From assembly GCF_001895205.1 (NCBI RefSeq), contig NZ_BDJF01000011.1:248001-312000 (forward strand): a DNA stretch of 64,000 nt, given 5' to 3'. Of the stretch, positions 10,290 to 20,473 are shown piece by piece (positions within the stretch are counted from its first letter, which is position 1; each line of letters opens with the position of its first letter). Origin of the DNA: Vibrio injensis (lineage in GTDB: Bacteria > Pseudomonadota > Gammaproteobacteria > Enterobacterales > Vibrionaceae). The notes beneath the pieces were generated by a model, which did no database searches, was not told where the DNA came from, and saw only the letters and a list, made by a program, of their open reading frames with translations. The position numbers and the translations under genes are program-made.

Positions 10290-10910
10290 TCATTGAAATG
10301 GGGTTGGGTCACCCGCACCTAAGCGTGCAACAACCATTTCGTCCTCACTGAAATCAATCACCGTCGTAGGTTGCTCTCCTAAGTAACCACCATTGAGAAT
10401 CACATCCACAACGTGCTCTAAACGATCGCGAATCTCTTCTGGGTCAGACTCGGTTGTTTCTTTACCAGGCAAAATCAATGAAGTGGACATCAAAGGCTCA
10501 CCTAAAGCTTCTAATAAATCGAGAGCAATTTTATTATCGGGTACACGAATGCCAATCGTTTTGCGTTTAACATTCATTAAACGACGCGGCACTTCTTTAG
10601 TCCCTTTAAAAATAAAGGTGTAAGGCCCTGGCGTATTATTTTTGAGCAAACGAAACGCTGTGTTATCTACCCGTGCGTATAACGACAGCTCCGATAAATC
10701 ACGACACAAAAGCGTGAAGTTATGCTTATCATCTAAACGGCGAATTTGACAAATCCGCTCTAAGGCCTGTTTGTTTTCTAATTGACAACCCAACGCATAA
10801 CCAGAATCGGTGGGATAGACAATAACACCACCGCTACGAATAATGGCGACCGCTTGATTAATCAAACGCGCTTGTGGATTTTCAGGGTGAACATAAAAAA
10901 ATTGACTCAT
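10290..10910 (-). CDS. yciO: YciO family protein (Sua5/YrdC-like)
   Basis: A 206-residue protein of the Sua5/YciO/YrdC family. These bind ATP and carbonate/threonine derivatives; YrdC and Sua5 make threonylcarbamoyl-AMP for tRNA modification, while the exact role of YciO is less settled. The motif VIVYPTDSGYALG near residues 25-40 marks the active-site cleft. The ATG at 10910 gives the same length as E. coli YciO and lies two bases after the rnm stop with a GAGGAAT site, so the two are co-transcribed and likely coupled. A longer reading frame extending into rnm is not credible. Confidence 0.92.
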   Translation of the reverse strand: MSQFFYVHPENPQARLINQAVAIIRSGGVIVYPTDSGYALGCQLENKQALERICQIRRLDDKHNFTLLCRDLSELSLYARVDNTAFRLLKNNTPGPYTFIFKGTKEVPRRLMNVKRKTIGIRVPDNKIALDLLEALGEPLMSTSLILPGKETTESDPEEIRDRLEHVVDVILNGGYLGEQPTTVIDFSEDEMVVARLGAGDPTPFQ

Positions 10911-10912
10911 GA

Positions 10913-11785
10913 TTATTCCTCTTCGCTGAGTCTCACGACTCTCTGGTTTGGCAGGTGTTGCCACGACTCCCAAACCGCTGCTACGCCCGCTGGCAACCAA
11001 AGATTCCGACCAAGCTCCATCCACGGAGAGGGGTAATGAAAATCACTGCCTTGCGATGCGAGTAAATTAAAATGAATGGCGTAATCACCAAGAGTGCGCT
11101 TTTCTTGCGGCGCTTGTTGAAGCTGAGCGACTTCCATAGCATCTCCTCCCGCTTCAACAAATGCGCTAATTAAGCGCTTAAGCCATTTCGCCGTCAAGTC
11201 ATATCGCCCAGGATGAGCTAAAACCGCTTGCCCCCCAGCGGCGTGAATCGCGTCAATAGCCTCACTCATACTGCACCAAGTCGGTGGTACATAACCGGGA
11301 TTATTACGGGTTAAGTATTTCTTAAACACCTGCTGCATGGATTTGACATAGCCTTGATCGACAAGCCATTTAGCAAAATGAGCACGTGTAATCGGCGCAT
11401 CACCAGCAATTTGCTTAACTTCATCGAGCACACCATCTCGAGTCGCTTTGGCGAGTCGCTCAGCGATTAATTCAGCCCGTCCAACGCGATGCTGTTTTTG
11501 CTCAGCAATTAATTGAGTCAAAACCATGTTCTCAGGATCAATATTTAAACCAACAATGTGAATATCTTTATTTTGCCATACGGTAGAAAACTCAATACCG
11601 TTGATTAAGGTGATGGGATGTTGCCCAGCGTCAATATAAGCTCGAGCTGGAGCTAAACCGTCGATCGTATCGTGATCGGTGATTGCCAATACATCAACAT
11701 TAAATTCTAACGCGCGGTCAATCAATTGCTCAGGGCTAAATCGACCATCTGAAGCCGTGGTATGACTGTGGAGATCTATTTTCAT
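10913..11785 (-). CDS. rnm: 5'-3' exoribonuclease RNase AM (PHP domain)
   Basis: A 290-residue PHP-domain phosphoesterase matching Rnm (YciV/TrpH). In E. coli it trims RNA 5' ends, including those of 23S and other rRNAs, and also acts on short 3',5'-pAp. Metal-binding motifs are visible: [11 protein letters not shown] at residues 4-14, ITDHDT near 36, and a late GSDFH near 255. It is the first gene of the leftward rnm-yciO unit and is divergent from the trp promoter, with only about 22 bases to the trp -35 region. Confidence 0.92.
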   Translation of the reverse strand: MKIDLHSHTTASDGRFSPEQLIDRALEFNVDVLAITDHDTIDGLAPARAYIDAGQHPITLINGIEFSTVWQNKDIHIVGLNIDPENMVLTQLIAEQKQHRVGRAELIAERLAKATRDGVLDEVKQIAGDAPITRAHFAKWLVDQGYVKSMQQVFKKYLTRNNPGYVPPTWCSMSEAIDAIHAAGGQAVLAHPGRYDLTAKWLKRLISAFVEAGGDAMEVAQLQQAPQEKRTLGDYAIHFNLLASQGSDFHYPSPWMELGRNLWLPAGVAAVWESWQHLPNQRVVRLSEEE

Positions 11786-11807
11786 ATCTATTGCCTGTTA
11801 TTTAGGC

Positions 11808-11842
11808 TTGACTTTCTGCTCTCGAACTAGTTAACTAGTACG
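11808..11842 (+). promoter_or_regulatory. trp promoter and TrpR operator
   Basis: A -35 box TTGACT (11808-11813), a 17-base spacer and a -10 box TTAACT (11831-11836) reproduce the layout of the E. coli trp promoter. The near-palindrome CGAACTAGTTAACTAGTACG at 11823-11842 overlaps the -10 box and matches the E. coli trp operator, so TrpR with bound tryptophan would block initiation here. Confidence 0.95.
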
Positions 11843-11873
11843 CAAATACAAAAGTACCGTATTAAGGCTTCCT

Positions 11874-11984
11874 ATGTTACAAGAATTTAACCAAAACCAT
11901 AATCACAATTTTAGTGCAGCTTCTGCTGAACTCACTTGGTGGCGCGCTTGGACACGTTCTTGGTGGGCAACGGTGTACTTTTAA
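11874..11984 (+). CDS. trpL: trp operon leader peptide
   Basis: A 36-codon leader reading frame starts at the ATG at 11874 and carries five tryptophan codons, two adjacent pairs and one single (TWW, AW, SWW). Ribosome stalling on these codons when charged tRNA-Trp is scarce would prevent the attenuator at 12000-12028 from forming. The C-terminal part of the peptide is the standard Vibrio arrangement. An AAGG site lies a few bases upstream of the start. Confidence 0.95.
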   Translation: MLQEFNQNHNHNFSAASAELTWWRAWTRSWWATVYF

Positions 11985-11999
11985 ATCGAATACACAATC

Positions 12000-12028
12000 A
12001 AAGCCCGCCGATACTGAGCGGGCTTTTT
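12000..12028 (+). terminator. trp attenuator
   Basis: AAGCCCGC and GCGGGCTT form an 8-bp GC-rich stem with a 9-base loop and are followed by a run of U residues, 15 bases after the trpL stop codon. This is the transcription attenuator of the trp operon. Confidence 0.93.
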
Positions 12029-12148
12029 TATTGACTCCGGTCGCTGACTTTCACTATACCCTAGCAATACAACAGACGACGATTGGGTCAAATACAGGAT
12101 TATGCGAGTATGCAAAGCAGGAAGAAACCTATTCATCAAGGAGGCTTT

Positions 12149-13717
12149 ATGAATAAAGCCATTGAGATAAAACAACTAGGCAAGCTTGAGGTGATAAAAG
12201 CCACCTTACCTTACACACAAGATCCAACGCGTTTATTCCATGCCTTGTGTGCCAATAAAGCCGACTGCTTATTACTTGAATCCGCCGATATTGAGTCAAA
12301 ACAAGACGTCAAAAGCTTATTACTGATTGATGCCGCGGTGCGCATTACTTGCGTCGGTCATAGCGTCACCTTTCTCGCCTTAACCGATAACGGCAAACAA
12401 CTGATCGAGTTACTCAGCAATAACCTTGCTGCTGACGTTTGCCATCAGTTAGACCATAATAATAGCTTAACTCTGAACTTTGCTCCGCTCAGTGATCAAT
12501 TAGATGAAGATTCACGCTTGCAAGAAGCCAGTGTATTTGATGCCTTGCGCTTGGTGCAACACAGCTTTGATCTGAGTGAACAAGATAAATATGCAATTTT
12601 CCTCGGCGGCTTATTTGCTTATGACTTAGTGGCCAACTTCGAGCCTTTAGGCAGCGCAGAAGCTCTCGATCAATGCCCAGATTATGTGTTTTATGTCGCT
12701 GAAACCTTAATGGTGATTGATCATAAAACTGAGCACTGCCGCTTACAAGCGACGCTGTTTAGCGCCCATCAAGAGCAGCGCCAACGCTTAACAACTCGCT
12801 TACAAACCATTGCTAGGCTTAGCGCAGAATCAACACCGCTGCCGCCAGCGCAAACCGTTGCTGAGATCAATGTCACCAGCACACTTTCAGATGCGGAGTT
12901 CTGCAACACAGTGGATTACTTGAAAACCTTGGTTGTGCAAGGTGATATCTTCCAAGTGGTTCCCTCTCGCCGCTTTCGATTGCCTTGCCCATCACCATTG
13001 GCCGCGTATAAAAAGCTCAAAGAAAACAACCCGAGTCCGTACATGTTTTACATGCAGGATGCACACTTCACTCTGTTTGGTGCTTCACCAGAAAGTGCCT
13101 TGAAATACGCCACAGAGACTAACCAAGTAGAAATTTATCCGATCGCCGGCACCCGCCGCCGCGGTAAACGCGCCGATGGATCCCTTGATTATGATTTAGA
13201 TAGCCGTATCGAACTTGAACTGCGCGCTGATAGCAAAGAGAACGCGGAACACATGATGCTGGTTGATCTGGCAAGAAATGATGTGGCGCGCATTGCCGAA
13301 GCTGGTAGCCGTCACGTAGCTGATTTATTAAAAGTTGACCGCTACAGCCATGTGATGCATTTGGTCTCTCGCGTTGTTGGTCAGTTACGTCGTGATCTCG
13401 ATGCCCTACACGCTTATCAAGCTTGTATGAACATGGGCACATTAACGGGGGCACCGAAGATCCGTGCCATGCAAATTATCCGTGAAGTAGAAAAAACCAG
13501 ACGTGGCAGCTATGGCGGTGCGGTGGGTTATTTAACCGGAGAAGGTGACTTAGACACCTGCATCGTCATCCGTTCAGCGTATGTGGAAAATGGCATCGCA
13601 CAAGTACAAGCAGGGGCCGGCGTTGTTTATGACTCTGATCCGCAATCTGAAGCCGATGAAACACGTAGTAAAGCTCAAGCCGTGATAGCGGCGATTCAAT
13701 CCGCGCATCAGGAGTAA
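12149..13717 (+). CDS. trpE: Anthranilate synthase component I
   Basis: TrpE, 522 residues, converts chorismate to anthranilate using ammonia supplied by TrpG; it is the feedback-inhibited first step of tryptophan synthesis. The chorismate-binding core is in the C-terminal half: VVPSRRF near residue 272, ASPES near 317, PIAGTRRRG near 331 and the motif GTLTGAPKI near 435. The N-terminal LLLESADI segment belongs to the tryptophan-binding site. The ATG at 12149 is preceded by AAGGAGG at ideal spacing. Four bases separate its stop from trpG. Confidence 0.97.
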   Translation: MNKAIEIKQLGKLEVIKATLPYTQDPTRLFHALCANKADCLLLESADIESKQDVKSLLLIDAAVRITCVGHSVTFLALTDNGKQLIELLSNNLAADVCHQLDHNNSLTLNFAPLSDQLDEDSRLQEASVFDALRLVQHSFDLSEQDKYAIFLGGLFAYDLVANFEPLGSAEALDQCPDYVFYVAETLMVIDHKTEHCRLQATLFSAHQEQRQRLTTRLQTIARLSAESTPLPPAQTVAEINVTSTLSDAEFCNTVDYLKTLVVQGDIFQVVPSRRFRLPCPSPLAAYKKLKENNPSPYMFYMQDAHFTLFGASPESALKYATETNQVEIYPIAGTRRRGKRADGSLDYDLDSRIELELRADSKENAEHMMLVDLARNDVARIAEAGSRHVADLLKVDRYSHVMHLVSRVVGQLRRDLDALHAYQACMNMGTLTGAPKIRAMQIIREVEKTRRGSYGGAVGYLTGEGDLDTCIVIRSAYVENGIAQVQAGAGVVYDSDPQSEADETRSKAQAVIAAIQSAHQE

Positions 13718-13721
13718 CCCC

Positions 13722-14303
13722 ATGGCGAATATTTTGTTTGTCGATAACTTTGACTCATTTACCTACAATTTGGTCGATCAATTTCGTACCTTAGGTCATC
13801 AAGTGACCATTTATCGTAACCACATTGCGGCGCAAACCATTGAACACGCCATCACGCAACTGGATAATCCTTTGCTGGTGTTATCACCAGGACCTGGTGC
13901 GCCATCTGCCGCGGGTTGTATGCCTGAGCTATTACAGCGCTTAAAAGGTAAAGTGCCGATCATTGGCATTTGCCTTGGCCATCAAGCGATTATTGAAGCC
14001 TATGGTGGCACCGTTGCTGGTGCCGGTGAAATCGTACATGGCAAAGTGTCAATGATGGAACATCAGCGTCACGCGATTTATGGCCAGTTACCCTCACCGA
14101 TGGCTATCGCCCGTTATCACTCACTGGTCGCAACCCAAATCCCTGAGTGTTTAACCATCACAGCACAAGTAGACGGTTTGGTGATGTCGATTGTTCATGA
14201 GCAGGACAAAATTTGTGGTTTTCAGTTTCATCCTGAGTCGATCATGACCACCTATGGCGCCACATTGCTTGCCAATGCCATTGATTGGGCGCTGAGCAAA
14301 TAA
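13722..14303 (+). CDS. trpG: Anthranilate synthase component II (glutamine amidotransferase)
   Basis: TrpG, 193 residues, is the class I glutamine amidotransferase subunit that feeds ammonia to TrpE. The nucleophile elbow GICLGHQ carries the catalytic cysteine (about residue 84), and the histidine-glutamate pair is in FHPESI near residue 170. It is a stand-alone amidotransferase rather than the TrpG-TrpD fusion found in enteric bacteria. It is followed after 55 bases by trpD. Confidence 0.96.
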   Translation: MANILFVDNFDSFTYNLVDQFRTLGHQVTIYRNHIAAQTIEHAITQLDNPLLVLSPGPGAPSAAGCMPELLQRLKGKVPIIGICLGHQAIIEAYGGTVAGAGEIVHGKVSMMEHQRHAIYGQLPSPMAIARYHSLVATQIPECLTITAQVDGLVMSIVHEQDKICGFQFHPESIMTTYGATLLANAIDWALSK

Positions 14304-14358
14304 GTTCAACCACGATTCTCCGCCTACATTTAGAGACACAGATTGATAGGGATATTTT

Positions 14359-15357
14359 ATGCAACATATCATCGATAAACTGTATGCCCAGCAGTCACTT
14401 TCACAATTGGAAAGTCAGCAGTTATTTGACGTCATCATTCGTGGTGAACTTGACCCCATTTTAATGGCAGCAGTCTTAACCGCCTTAAAAATGAAAGGCG
14501 AAACACCGGATGAAATCGCTGGCGCGGCGCAAGCTTTGCTTGCTAATGCTGAGCCGTTCCCGCGTCCAGACTATGACTTTGCCGATATCGTCGGTACTGG
14601 TGGTGATGGTGCGAATACTTTTAATATTTCCACCACTGCCGCTTTTGTCGCCGCTGCCTGCGGCGTGAAAGTCGCCAAGCACGGTAATCGAGGCGTTTCC
14701 AGTAAATCGGGCTCTTCTGATCTGTTAGACTCGTTTGGTATCAACCTTGCGATGAGCGCTGAGCAAACTCGTCAAGCCATGGATGAGTTAGGCGTGGCTT
14801 TTTTATTTGCACCTCAATATCACAAAGGGGTTCGCCATGCGATGCCCGTGCGTCAAACTCTGAAAACACGCACCATTTTCAATATCTTAGGGCCTTTGAT
14901 TAATCCGGCTCGGCCATCGATCCAACTGATGGGCGTTTACAGCCCTGAGCTCGTGCTACCCATCGCGCAAACCATGTTACAAATGGGGCTGCAACGTGCT
15001 GCCGTAGTACATGGCAGCGGTCTGGATGAGGTCGCTATTCATGGTGAAACTTTAGTTGCAGAAATTCGCCATGGTGAGATTATTCAATATACCTTGACCC
15101 CTGAAGATTTTGGCCTCGATTCATACCCTCTCTCAGCTATTCAAGGGGGTGAGCCGGCAGAAAATCGCGCCATTATTACTCATCTTTTAACAGGGAAAGG
15201 TAGCGATGCTCAACTGGCTGCGGTTGCGGTGAATGTCGCACTGCTACTACGCCTGTTTGATCGTGACGATCTCAAAGCGAACGCCCAGTTAGCCATCGAC
15301 GTGATGAACTCGGGTAAAGCGTTTCAACTGGTTCAACAATTAGCACAAAGAGGTTAA
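14359..15357 (+). CDS. trpD: Anthranilate phosphoribosyltransferase
   Basis: TrpD, 332 residues, joins anthranilate to phosphoribosyl pyrophosphate. The PRPP-binding loop [14 protein letters not shown] is at about residues 78-91, followed by [15 protein letters not shown] at about 108. The length is typical of the single-domain enzyme. Its stop lies five bases before the trpCF start, so the two are likely coupled. Confidence 0.97.
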   Translation: MQHIIDKLYAQQSLSQLESQQLFDVIIRGELDPILMAAVLTALKMKGETPDEIAGAAQALLANAEPFPRPDYDFADIVGTGGDGANTFNISTTAAFVAAACGVKVAKHGNRGVSSKSGSSDLLDSFGINLAMSAEQTRQAMDELGVAFLFAPQYHKGVRHAMPVRQTLKTRTIFNILGPLINPARPSIQLMGVYSPELVLPIAQTMLQMGLQRAAVVHGSGLDEVAIHGETLVAEIRHGEIIQYTLTPEDFGLDSYPLSAIQGGEPAENRAIITHLLTGKGSDAQLAAVAVNVALLLRLFDRDDLKANAQLAIDVMNSGKAFQLVQQLAQRG

Positions 15358-15362
15358 ATTCT

Positions 15363-16772
15363 ATGTCTGAGCAACTCTCTGAACATATTTCAATCCAAGA
15401 TACTCAGATGGCCGAAGTATTAGCTAAAATCGTGCAAGATAAGTACCTCTGGGTGGAACAGCGCAAAATCAAACAACCGCTGGCGAGTTTTCAAGCCTTG
15501 CTGACACCAGCCGATCGCTCATTTTATGACGCCCTCAGCCCAGATAAGACGCGCTTTATTTTAGAATGTAAAAAAGCCTCGCCTTCGAAAGGGTTGATTC
15601 GCGAAGATTTTGATTTGGATTATATTGCCTCGGTTTATCATCAATACGCGGATGTCATTTCCGTCTTAACCGATGAAAAATATTTCCAAGGCAATGTCGA
15701 GTTTATCCCGCGCATCCGGGGGCAAGTGAGTCAGCCAATCCTGTGTAAAGATTTTATGGTTGACCCTTATCAAGTGTATTTGGCTCGTCATTATGGCGCT
15801 GATGCGATTTTATTGATGTTATCGGTACTTGATGATCAGCAGTATCAGCAGTTAGCTAGGATTGCTCACCAACTGGGCATGGGCGTATTAACCGAAGTCA
15901 GTGACCACGCTGAACTAACGCGTGCCATCAACCTAGAAGCTAAAGTGATCGGCATTAATAATCGTAACTTGCGCGATCTCTCCACCGATCTCAATCGCAC
16001 TAAACAGTTAGCGCCTTTATTACCCAAAGGGGCCATCATCATTTCAGAATCGGGGATCTATCACCATCAACAAGTGCGTGATCTCGCCCATTATGCCAGT
16101 GGCTTTTTAATCGGCAGCTCACTGATGGCCGAACAAAATCTTGAACTGGCGACGCGCAAAATCATCCTCGGTGAAAATAAAGTCTGTGGCTTAACCCATG
16201 CCGATGATGCCGCCAAAGCTTATCAAGCCGGAGCCGTCTTTGGCGGATTAATTTTTGTGTCTAAGTCACCACGTTATGTCACTATCGAACAGGCTCGGCT
16301 CGTCATGAGCGGCGCACCTCTGCATTACGTAGGGGTATTTCAAAATCACCCACTGCAAGAGGTGGTCGATATTGCGCAGCAATTATCACTCAAAGCGGTA
16401 CAGTTGCATGGCGATGAAGATCAAGCTTACGTTGACCAATTAAGAATGCAATTAGCCACTGAGATTGAGATCTGGAAAGCCTATGGTGTTCGTGATAGCA
16501 AGCCAACAACTCTGCAACAGCATATTGATCGTCATCTGTTTGATAGCCAAATTGGCGCTCAATCGGGTGGCACAGGGCAAGTGTTTGACTGGCAACTGCT
16601 CGATGAGATTAATAACGTAATGCTCGCGGGAGGAATTAACCCAGACAACGCGCAACAAGCGGCAAGCCTTGGCTGTTTAGGGTTAGATCTGAATTCAGGG
16701 GTAGAAAGCCAACCGGGTAAAAAAGATCAACATAAACTGAATTTAGCCTTTTCTGCCATTAGGCACTATTAA
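15363..16772 (+). CDS. trpCF: Bifunctional indole-3-glycerol-phosphate synthase / phosphoribosylanthranilate isomerase
   Basis: A 469-residue fusion of two beta/alpha-barrel enzymes. The N-terminal part (about 1-265) is indole-3-glycerol-phosphate synthase, with FILECKKASPSKG near residue 70 and ISESGI near 222. The C-terminal part (about 268-469) is phosphoribosylanthranilate isomerase, starting at KVCGLTHADDA, with its essential Cys and a later Asp in the barrel. The two domains perform consecutive ring-opening and ring-closing steps, isomerase first. Such fusions are normal in enterobacteria and vibrios. Confidence 0.97.
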   Translation: MSEQLSEHISIQDTQMAEVLAKIVQDKYLWVEQRKIKQPLASFQALLTPADRSFYDALSPDKTRFILECKKASPSKGLIREDFDLDYIASVYHQYADVISVLTDEKYFQGNVEFIPRIRGQVSQPILCKDFMVDPYQVYLARHYGADAILLMLSVLDDQQYQQLARIAHQLGMGVLTEVSDHAELTRAINLEAKVIGINNRNLRDLSTDLNRTKQLAPLLPKGAIIISESGIYHHQQVRDLAHYASGFLIGSSLMAEQNLELATRKIILGENKVCGLTHADDAAKAYQAGAVFGGLIFVSKSPRYVTIEQARLVMSGAPLHYVGVFQNHPLQEVVDIAQQLSLKAVQLHGDEDQAYVDQLRMQLATEIEIWKAYGVRDSKPTTLQQHIDRHLFDSQIGAQSGGTGQVFDWQLLDEINNVMLAGGINPDNAQQAASLGCLGLDLNSGVESQPGKKDQHKLNLAFSAIRHY

Positions 16773-16781
16773 ATCACCGAC

Positions 16782-16858
16782 TTGCGCATGACCAATAGCC
16801 CAAACCACCCATCATTATAGCCGTGGTAAAGTGCTACCGGTAAGAGAATCATGCGCAA
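16782..16858 (+). other. Structured spacer between trpCF and trpB
   Basis: The 113-base gap between trpCF and trpB is unusually long for an operon whose other gaps are 4, 55, 5 and -1 bases. It contains a perfect 10-base inverted repeat, TTGCGCATGA at 16782-16791 and TCATGCGCAA at 16849-16858, plus a small internal GGTA/TACC hairpin at 16825-16838. In RNA it would form a long stem closing a 57-base loop. It may be an mRNA processing or stability element or may hold an internal promoter; no U-run follows, so it is not an intrinsic terminator. Confidence 0.5.
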
Positions 16859-16885
16859 CCAATAACAAGATAAAGGATATCACTC

Positions 16886-18076
16886 ATGGCAAAACTTAAT
16901 GCCTATTTTGGCGAATACGGTGGTCAATATGTGCCACAAATTTTAGTCCCTGCGCTGGATCAGTTAGAACAAGCCTTTATTGATGCGCAGGAAGACCCTG
17001 ACTTTCGCGCTGAATTTATGACCTTGTTGCAAGAGTATGCGGGTCGCCCAACCGCTCTAACCCTAACCCGCAATCTCACCAAGGGCACCAAAACCAAGCT
17101 ATATCTAAAACGAGAAGATTTATTGCACGGCGGCGCGCATAAAACCAACCAAGTTCTTGGCCAAGCCTTGCTAGCAAAACGGATGGGCAAACATGAAATC
17201 ATCGCCGAAACCGGCGCCGGGCAACACGGAGTAGCCACCGCGCTCGCTTGCGCGCTGCTTGGACTGAAGTGTCGGGTTTACATGGGAGCCAAAGACGTTG
17301 AGCGGCAAAGTCCCAATGTCTTTCGCATGAAACTCATGGGCGCCGAGGTGATCCCCGTTCATTCTGGTTCAGCAACCTTAAAAGATGCCTGTAATGAGGC
17401 GCTACGTGATTGGTCTGCCACTTATGAAACCACCCACTACTTACTCGGTACTGCGGCAGGCCCGCACCCTTTCCCGACCATAGTCCGTGAATTTCAACGC
17501 ATCATTGGTGAAGAAACTAAGCTGCAAATTTTGGCTCGTGAAGGACGCTTACCCGATGCCGTATTGGCCTGTGTCGGCGGCGGCTCAAACGCCATTGGTA
17601 TGTTTGCCGATTTTATTGATGAAGCTAACGTGCGTTTGATTGGTATCGAGCCAGCAGGGAAAGGCATTGATACCCATCAACACGGCGCGCCACTCAAACA
17701 CGGTAAAACGGGGATCTTTTTTGGGATGAAAGCGCCACTGATGCAAGACTCTTATGGCCAAGTCGAAGAATCCTATTCGGTTTCTGCTGGATTAGACTTT
17801 CCATCCGTTGGCCCGCAGCACGCACACCTGAATGCCATTGGCCGCGCCGAATATGAAAGCATTACCGATGATGAGGCGTTAGAAGCGTTTCAATCCATTG
17901 CGCGTAACGAAGGCATCATCGCGGCTTTGGAATCCTCACACGCGCTCGCTTATGCGATCAAAATGGCGTATGCCGATCCAGATAAAGAGCAGTTACTGGT
18001 GGTCAATTTATCTGGTCGTGGTGATAAAGATATTTTCACCGTCCATCAATTATTAGAAGAGCGAGGCGCACTATAA
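16886..18076 (+). CDS. trpB: Tryptophan synthase beta chain
   Basis: TrpB, 396 residues, joins indole with serine using pyridoxal phosphate. The PLP lysine is in GGAHKTNQ near residue 87 and the phosphate-binding loop [10 protein letters not shown] near 232. The indole tunnel is shared with TrpA. An AAGGAT site precedes the ATG. The stop codon overlaps the trpA start by one base (TAATG). Confidence 0.98.
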   Translation: MAKLNAYFGEYGGQYVPQILVPALDQLEQAFIDAQEDPDFRAEFMTLLQEYAGRPTALTLTRNLTKGTKTKLYLKREDLLHGGAHKTNQVLGQALLAKRMGKHEIIAETGAGQHGVATALACALLGLKCRVYMGAKDVERQSPNVFRMKLMGAEVIPVHSGSATLKDACNEALRDWSATYETTHYLLGTAAGPHPFPTIVREFQRIIGEETKLQILAREGRLPDAVLACVGGGSNAIGMFADFIDEANVRLIGIEPAGKGIDTHQHGAPLKHGKTGIFFGMKAPLMQDSYGQVEESYSVSAGLDFPSVGPQHAHLNAIGRAEYESITDDEALEAFQSIARNEGIIAALESSHALAYAIKMAYADPDKEQLLVVNLSGRGDKDIFTVHQLLEERGAL

Positions 18077-18888
18077 TGGATCGTTATCAACATTTATTCC
18101 AACGTTTGGCTGCGCACAACCAAGGCGCTTTTGTTCCGTTTGTTACCATTGGTGACCCTAACCCACAGCAATCGCTGCGCATTATGCAAACCCTAATCGA
18201 AGCCGGAGCGGATGCATTAGAGCTGGGTATGCCATTTTCAGATCCCTTGGCGGATGGCCCCACTATTCAAGGGGCGAATATTCGCGCATTAGACTCCGGC
18301 ACCACCCCCGATCAATGCTTTGAGCTGATCAGCACCATTCGAGCACAGTATCCTGATTTACCTATTGGTTTATTGATGTATGCGAACCTCGTTTACGCTC
18401 GTGGTATTGACAATTTCTATCAACGTTGCCAACAGGCAGGTGTTGATTCAGTCCTGATCGCTGATGTCCCCACCAATGAAAGTGCTGAGTTTGTCTCAGC
18501 GGCGAAAAAATACGCCATTCATCCGATTTTTATTGCCCCTCCCACCGCCAGTGATGAGACCTTACAGTCCGTTGCAGAATTGGGTAGCGGCTATACCTAT
18601 CTGTTATCTCGCTCTGGAGTGACAGGCGCGGAAACCAAAGCCAATATGCCGGTCCACGCATTATTAGATCGCCTTAACCAATTTTCAGCGCCTCCAGCGC
18701 TACTTGGTTTTGGTATTTCTGAGCCAGATCAAGTGAAACAGGCCATTGAGGCTGGCGCTGCTGGGGCGATTTCTGGCTCGGCGGTAGTAAAAATTATCGA
18801 GCAACATCTTGCCGAGCCCGAAGTGATGCTGGACGAACTGAAAACTTTTATTTCGGCAATGAAAAACGCCACTCTACGCGATAACTAA
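18076..18888 (+). CDS. trpA: Tryptophan synthase alpha chain
   Basis: TrpA, 270 residues, cleaves indole-3-glycerol phosphate and channels the indole to TrpB. The catalytic glutamate lies in [10 protein letters not shown] near residue 50 and the second acid (Asp) in DSVLIADVP near 62-130 in the barrel. The phosphate-binding GFGIS motif is near 214. It is the last gene of the operon and is followed by a hairpin and a terminator. Confidence 0.97.
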   Translation: MDRYQHLFQRLAAHNQGAFVPFVTIGDPNPQQSLRIMQTLIEAGADALELGMPFSDPLADGPTIQGANIRALDSGTTPDQCFELISTIRAQYPDLPIGLLMYANLVYARGIDNFYQRCQQAGVDSVLIADVPTNESAEFVSAAKKYAIHPIFIAPPTASDETLQSVAELGSGYTYLLSRSGVTGAETKANMPVHALLDRLNQFSAPPALLGFGISEPDQVKQAIEAGAAGAISGSAVVKIIEQHLAEPEVMLDELKTFISAMKNATLRDN

Positions 18889-18893
18889 TTATC

Positions 18894-18944
18894 CGCTAAG
18901 CACTTAGCGTTTCACTGAGGCGGCCTTATGGTCGCCTATTTTTT
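18894..18944 (+). terminator. trp operon terminator region
   Basis: Two hairpins follow trpA. CGCTAAG-CA-CTTAGCG at 18894-18909 is a short hairpin without a U-run. AGGCGGCC-TTAT-GGTCGCCT at 18918-18937, with one G-U pair and followed by ATTTTTT, is a convincing intrinsic terminator. Confidence 0.9.
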
Positions 18945-19261
18945 CGCTTCCTTTTATCTACAAACCCAGTCTATTTTTCTCTCATTTCCTCTTCTGGCGA
19001 CAAATGTGAACTGACTCCAAGTATTCACTTTTCATCCTTCAATTTACGTTCCAATTCGGAAATCCCGATTGTTAAACAAGATTTAATCGATATAAACGAG
19101 ACGAATATTTTCACAGTCAACTATCATAGGCTCAGATGTTGAGTTTTTACTCTGACAATGCCCAAGACCAATGTTGATAGAAGACTTAACGTTTCATTAA
19201 ACGACTAGATTGAAACTATCGGCTATAGCAATACTAAAAAAATAACAATGGAAGAATGACA
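18945..19261. other. Intergenic region upstream of nhaA
   Basis: About 310 AT-rich bases without a credible reading frame. I see no clear operator or RNA structure here. It must hold the nhaA promoter, but no strong -35/-10 pair stands out. Confidence 0.5.
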
Positions 19262-20461
19262 ATGTATAAAAGGATTAAATATTTTCTCACCAGTGATCCT
19301 GCCAGTGGTATCTTACTCCTGCTTGCCGCTATCACCGCACTTGCCATCGCTAACTCACCACTACAACACTCTTATCAACAATTTTTAAACTTTTATGTTT
19401 TTGGGATCAGCGTCAGTCATTGGATCAATGATGGCTTAATGGCTTTATTCTTTTTAATGATTGGCTTAGAAGTAAAACGTGAGTTGATTGAGGGATCATT
19501 AAATAGTCGCTCAAAAGCCATGTTACCAGCAATGGCCGCTTTAGGTGGCATGCTATTCCCTATCGCTATCTTCTTGTTTTTTAATTATCAAGATCCGATT
19601 GCCATCAATGGTTGGGCAGCTCCAGCTGCGACAGATATTGCTTTTGCTTTGGCAATTCTAAGCTTACTCGGTAAACGAGTGCCAGTTGAATTGAAAGTCT
19701 TCCTGTTGGCTTTGGCCATTATTGATGACTTAGGGGTGATTTTTATTATTGCTTTATTCTATAACAGTGAGCCTTCAGGCATGATGCTGCTGTTCGTCCT
19801 CACTATCAGTTTGTTTTTATTCTTTTGTGGCAAGAAGCAATTTTCCTCTCTCGCGCTGTATTTTGTTTTATTCCTTGTGCTTTGGTTTACCGTTTACCAC
19901 TCAGGCATTCACGCCACACTCGCTGGTGTTATCGCTGGTTTCTTGATTCCCCTGACTTGTCGAGCAGGAAAGAGCCCGGCGAAACGGGTTGAGCATTTAT
20001 TGAACCCTTATGTCGCATTTTTAATCTTACCGCTGTTTGCCTTTGCCAACTCTGGTGTCACGTTTTCATCGATTAATATCGTCAGTAGTAACGCACACTT
20101 ACCGCTCGGCATTGCGCTAGGATTATTTGTCGGAAAACCTATCGGTGTCTTCTTGTTCAGTTGGTTAGCGATTAAGCTTGGAGTCGCTCAACTGCCCCCT
20201 ACTGTCAACCTACGCATGATTCTATCGGTAGCGGTACTGTGTGGGATTGGTTTTACTATGTCTATTTTCATTTCCACTCTCGCGTTTACCGCAGAACAAA
20301 GTGCGATGGTCGATTACGCCAAAATCGGTATTTTGATGGGCTCAACCGCTTCAGCCATCTTGGGGTTTTCTATGTTAATCAAGGCGCTTCCAGTATCAAC
20401 GCCACACATTGTCACTAGCCAAGCCAGAGTAAGTGAGTTGCAACAAAGCCGAATTAAATAA
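19262..20461 (+). CDS. nhaA: Na+/H+ antiporter NhaA
   Basis: NhaA, 399 residues, exports Na+ in exchange for protons across the inner membrane and supports growth in salt and at alkaline pH. About twelve hydrophobic segments are visible. The paired transport aspartates are in AIIDDLG at residues 155-156, and the N-terminal SDPASGILLL and LIGLEVKREL stretches are typical of the family. The second ATG (19262) is chosen because GGAAG lies seven bases before it, while it abuts the first ATG at 19256. No nhaR regulator is adjacent. Confidence 0.95.
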   Translation: MYKRIKYFLTSDPASGILLLLAAITALAIANSPLQHSYQQFLNFYVFGISVSHWINDGLMALFFLMIGLEVKRELIEGSLNSRSKAMLPAMAALGGMLFPIAIFLFFNYQDPIAINGWAAPAATDIAFALAILSLLGKRVPVELKVFLLALAIIDDLGVIFIIALFYNSEPSGMMLLFVLTISLFLFFCGKKQFSSLALYFVLFLVLWFTVYHSGIHATLAGVIAGFLIPLTCRAGKSPAKRVEHLLNPYVAFLILPLFAFANSGVTFSSINIVSSNAHLPLGIALGLFVGKPIGVFLFSWLAIKLGVAQLPPTVNLRMILSVAVLCGIGFTMSIFISTLAFTAEQSAMVDYAKIGILMGSTASAILGFSMLIKALPVSTPHIVTSQARVSELQQSRIK

Positions 20462-20473
20462 TCATGGTTACTT

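Noticed and set aside
13119..13454. 111-codon frame antisense to trpE
   Set aside because: It lies wholly within the conserved catalytic part of trpE and has no independent support.
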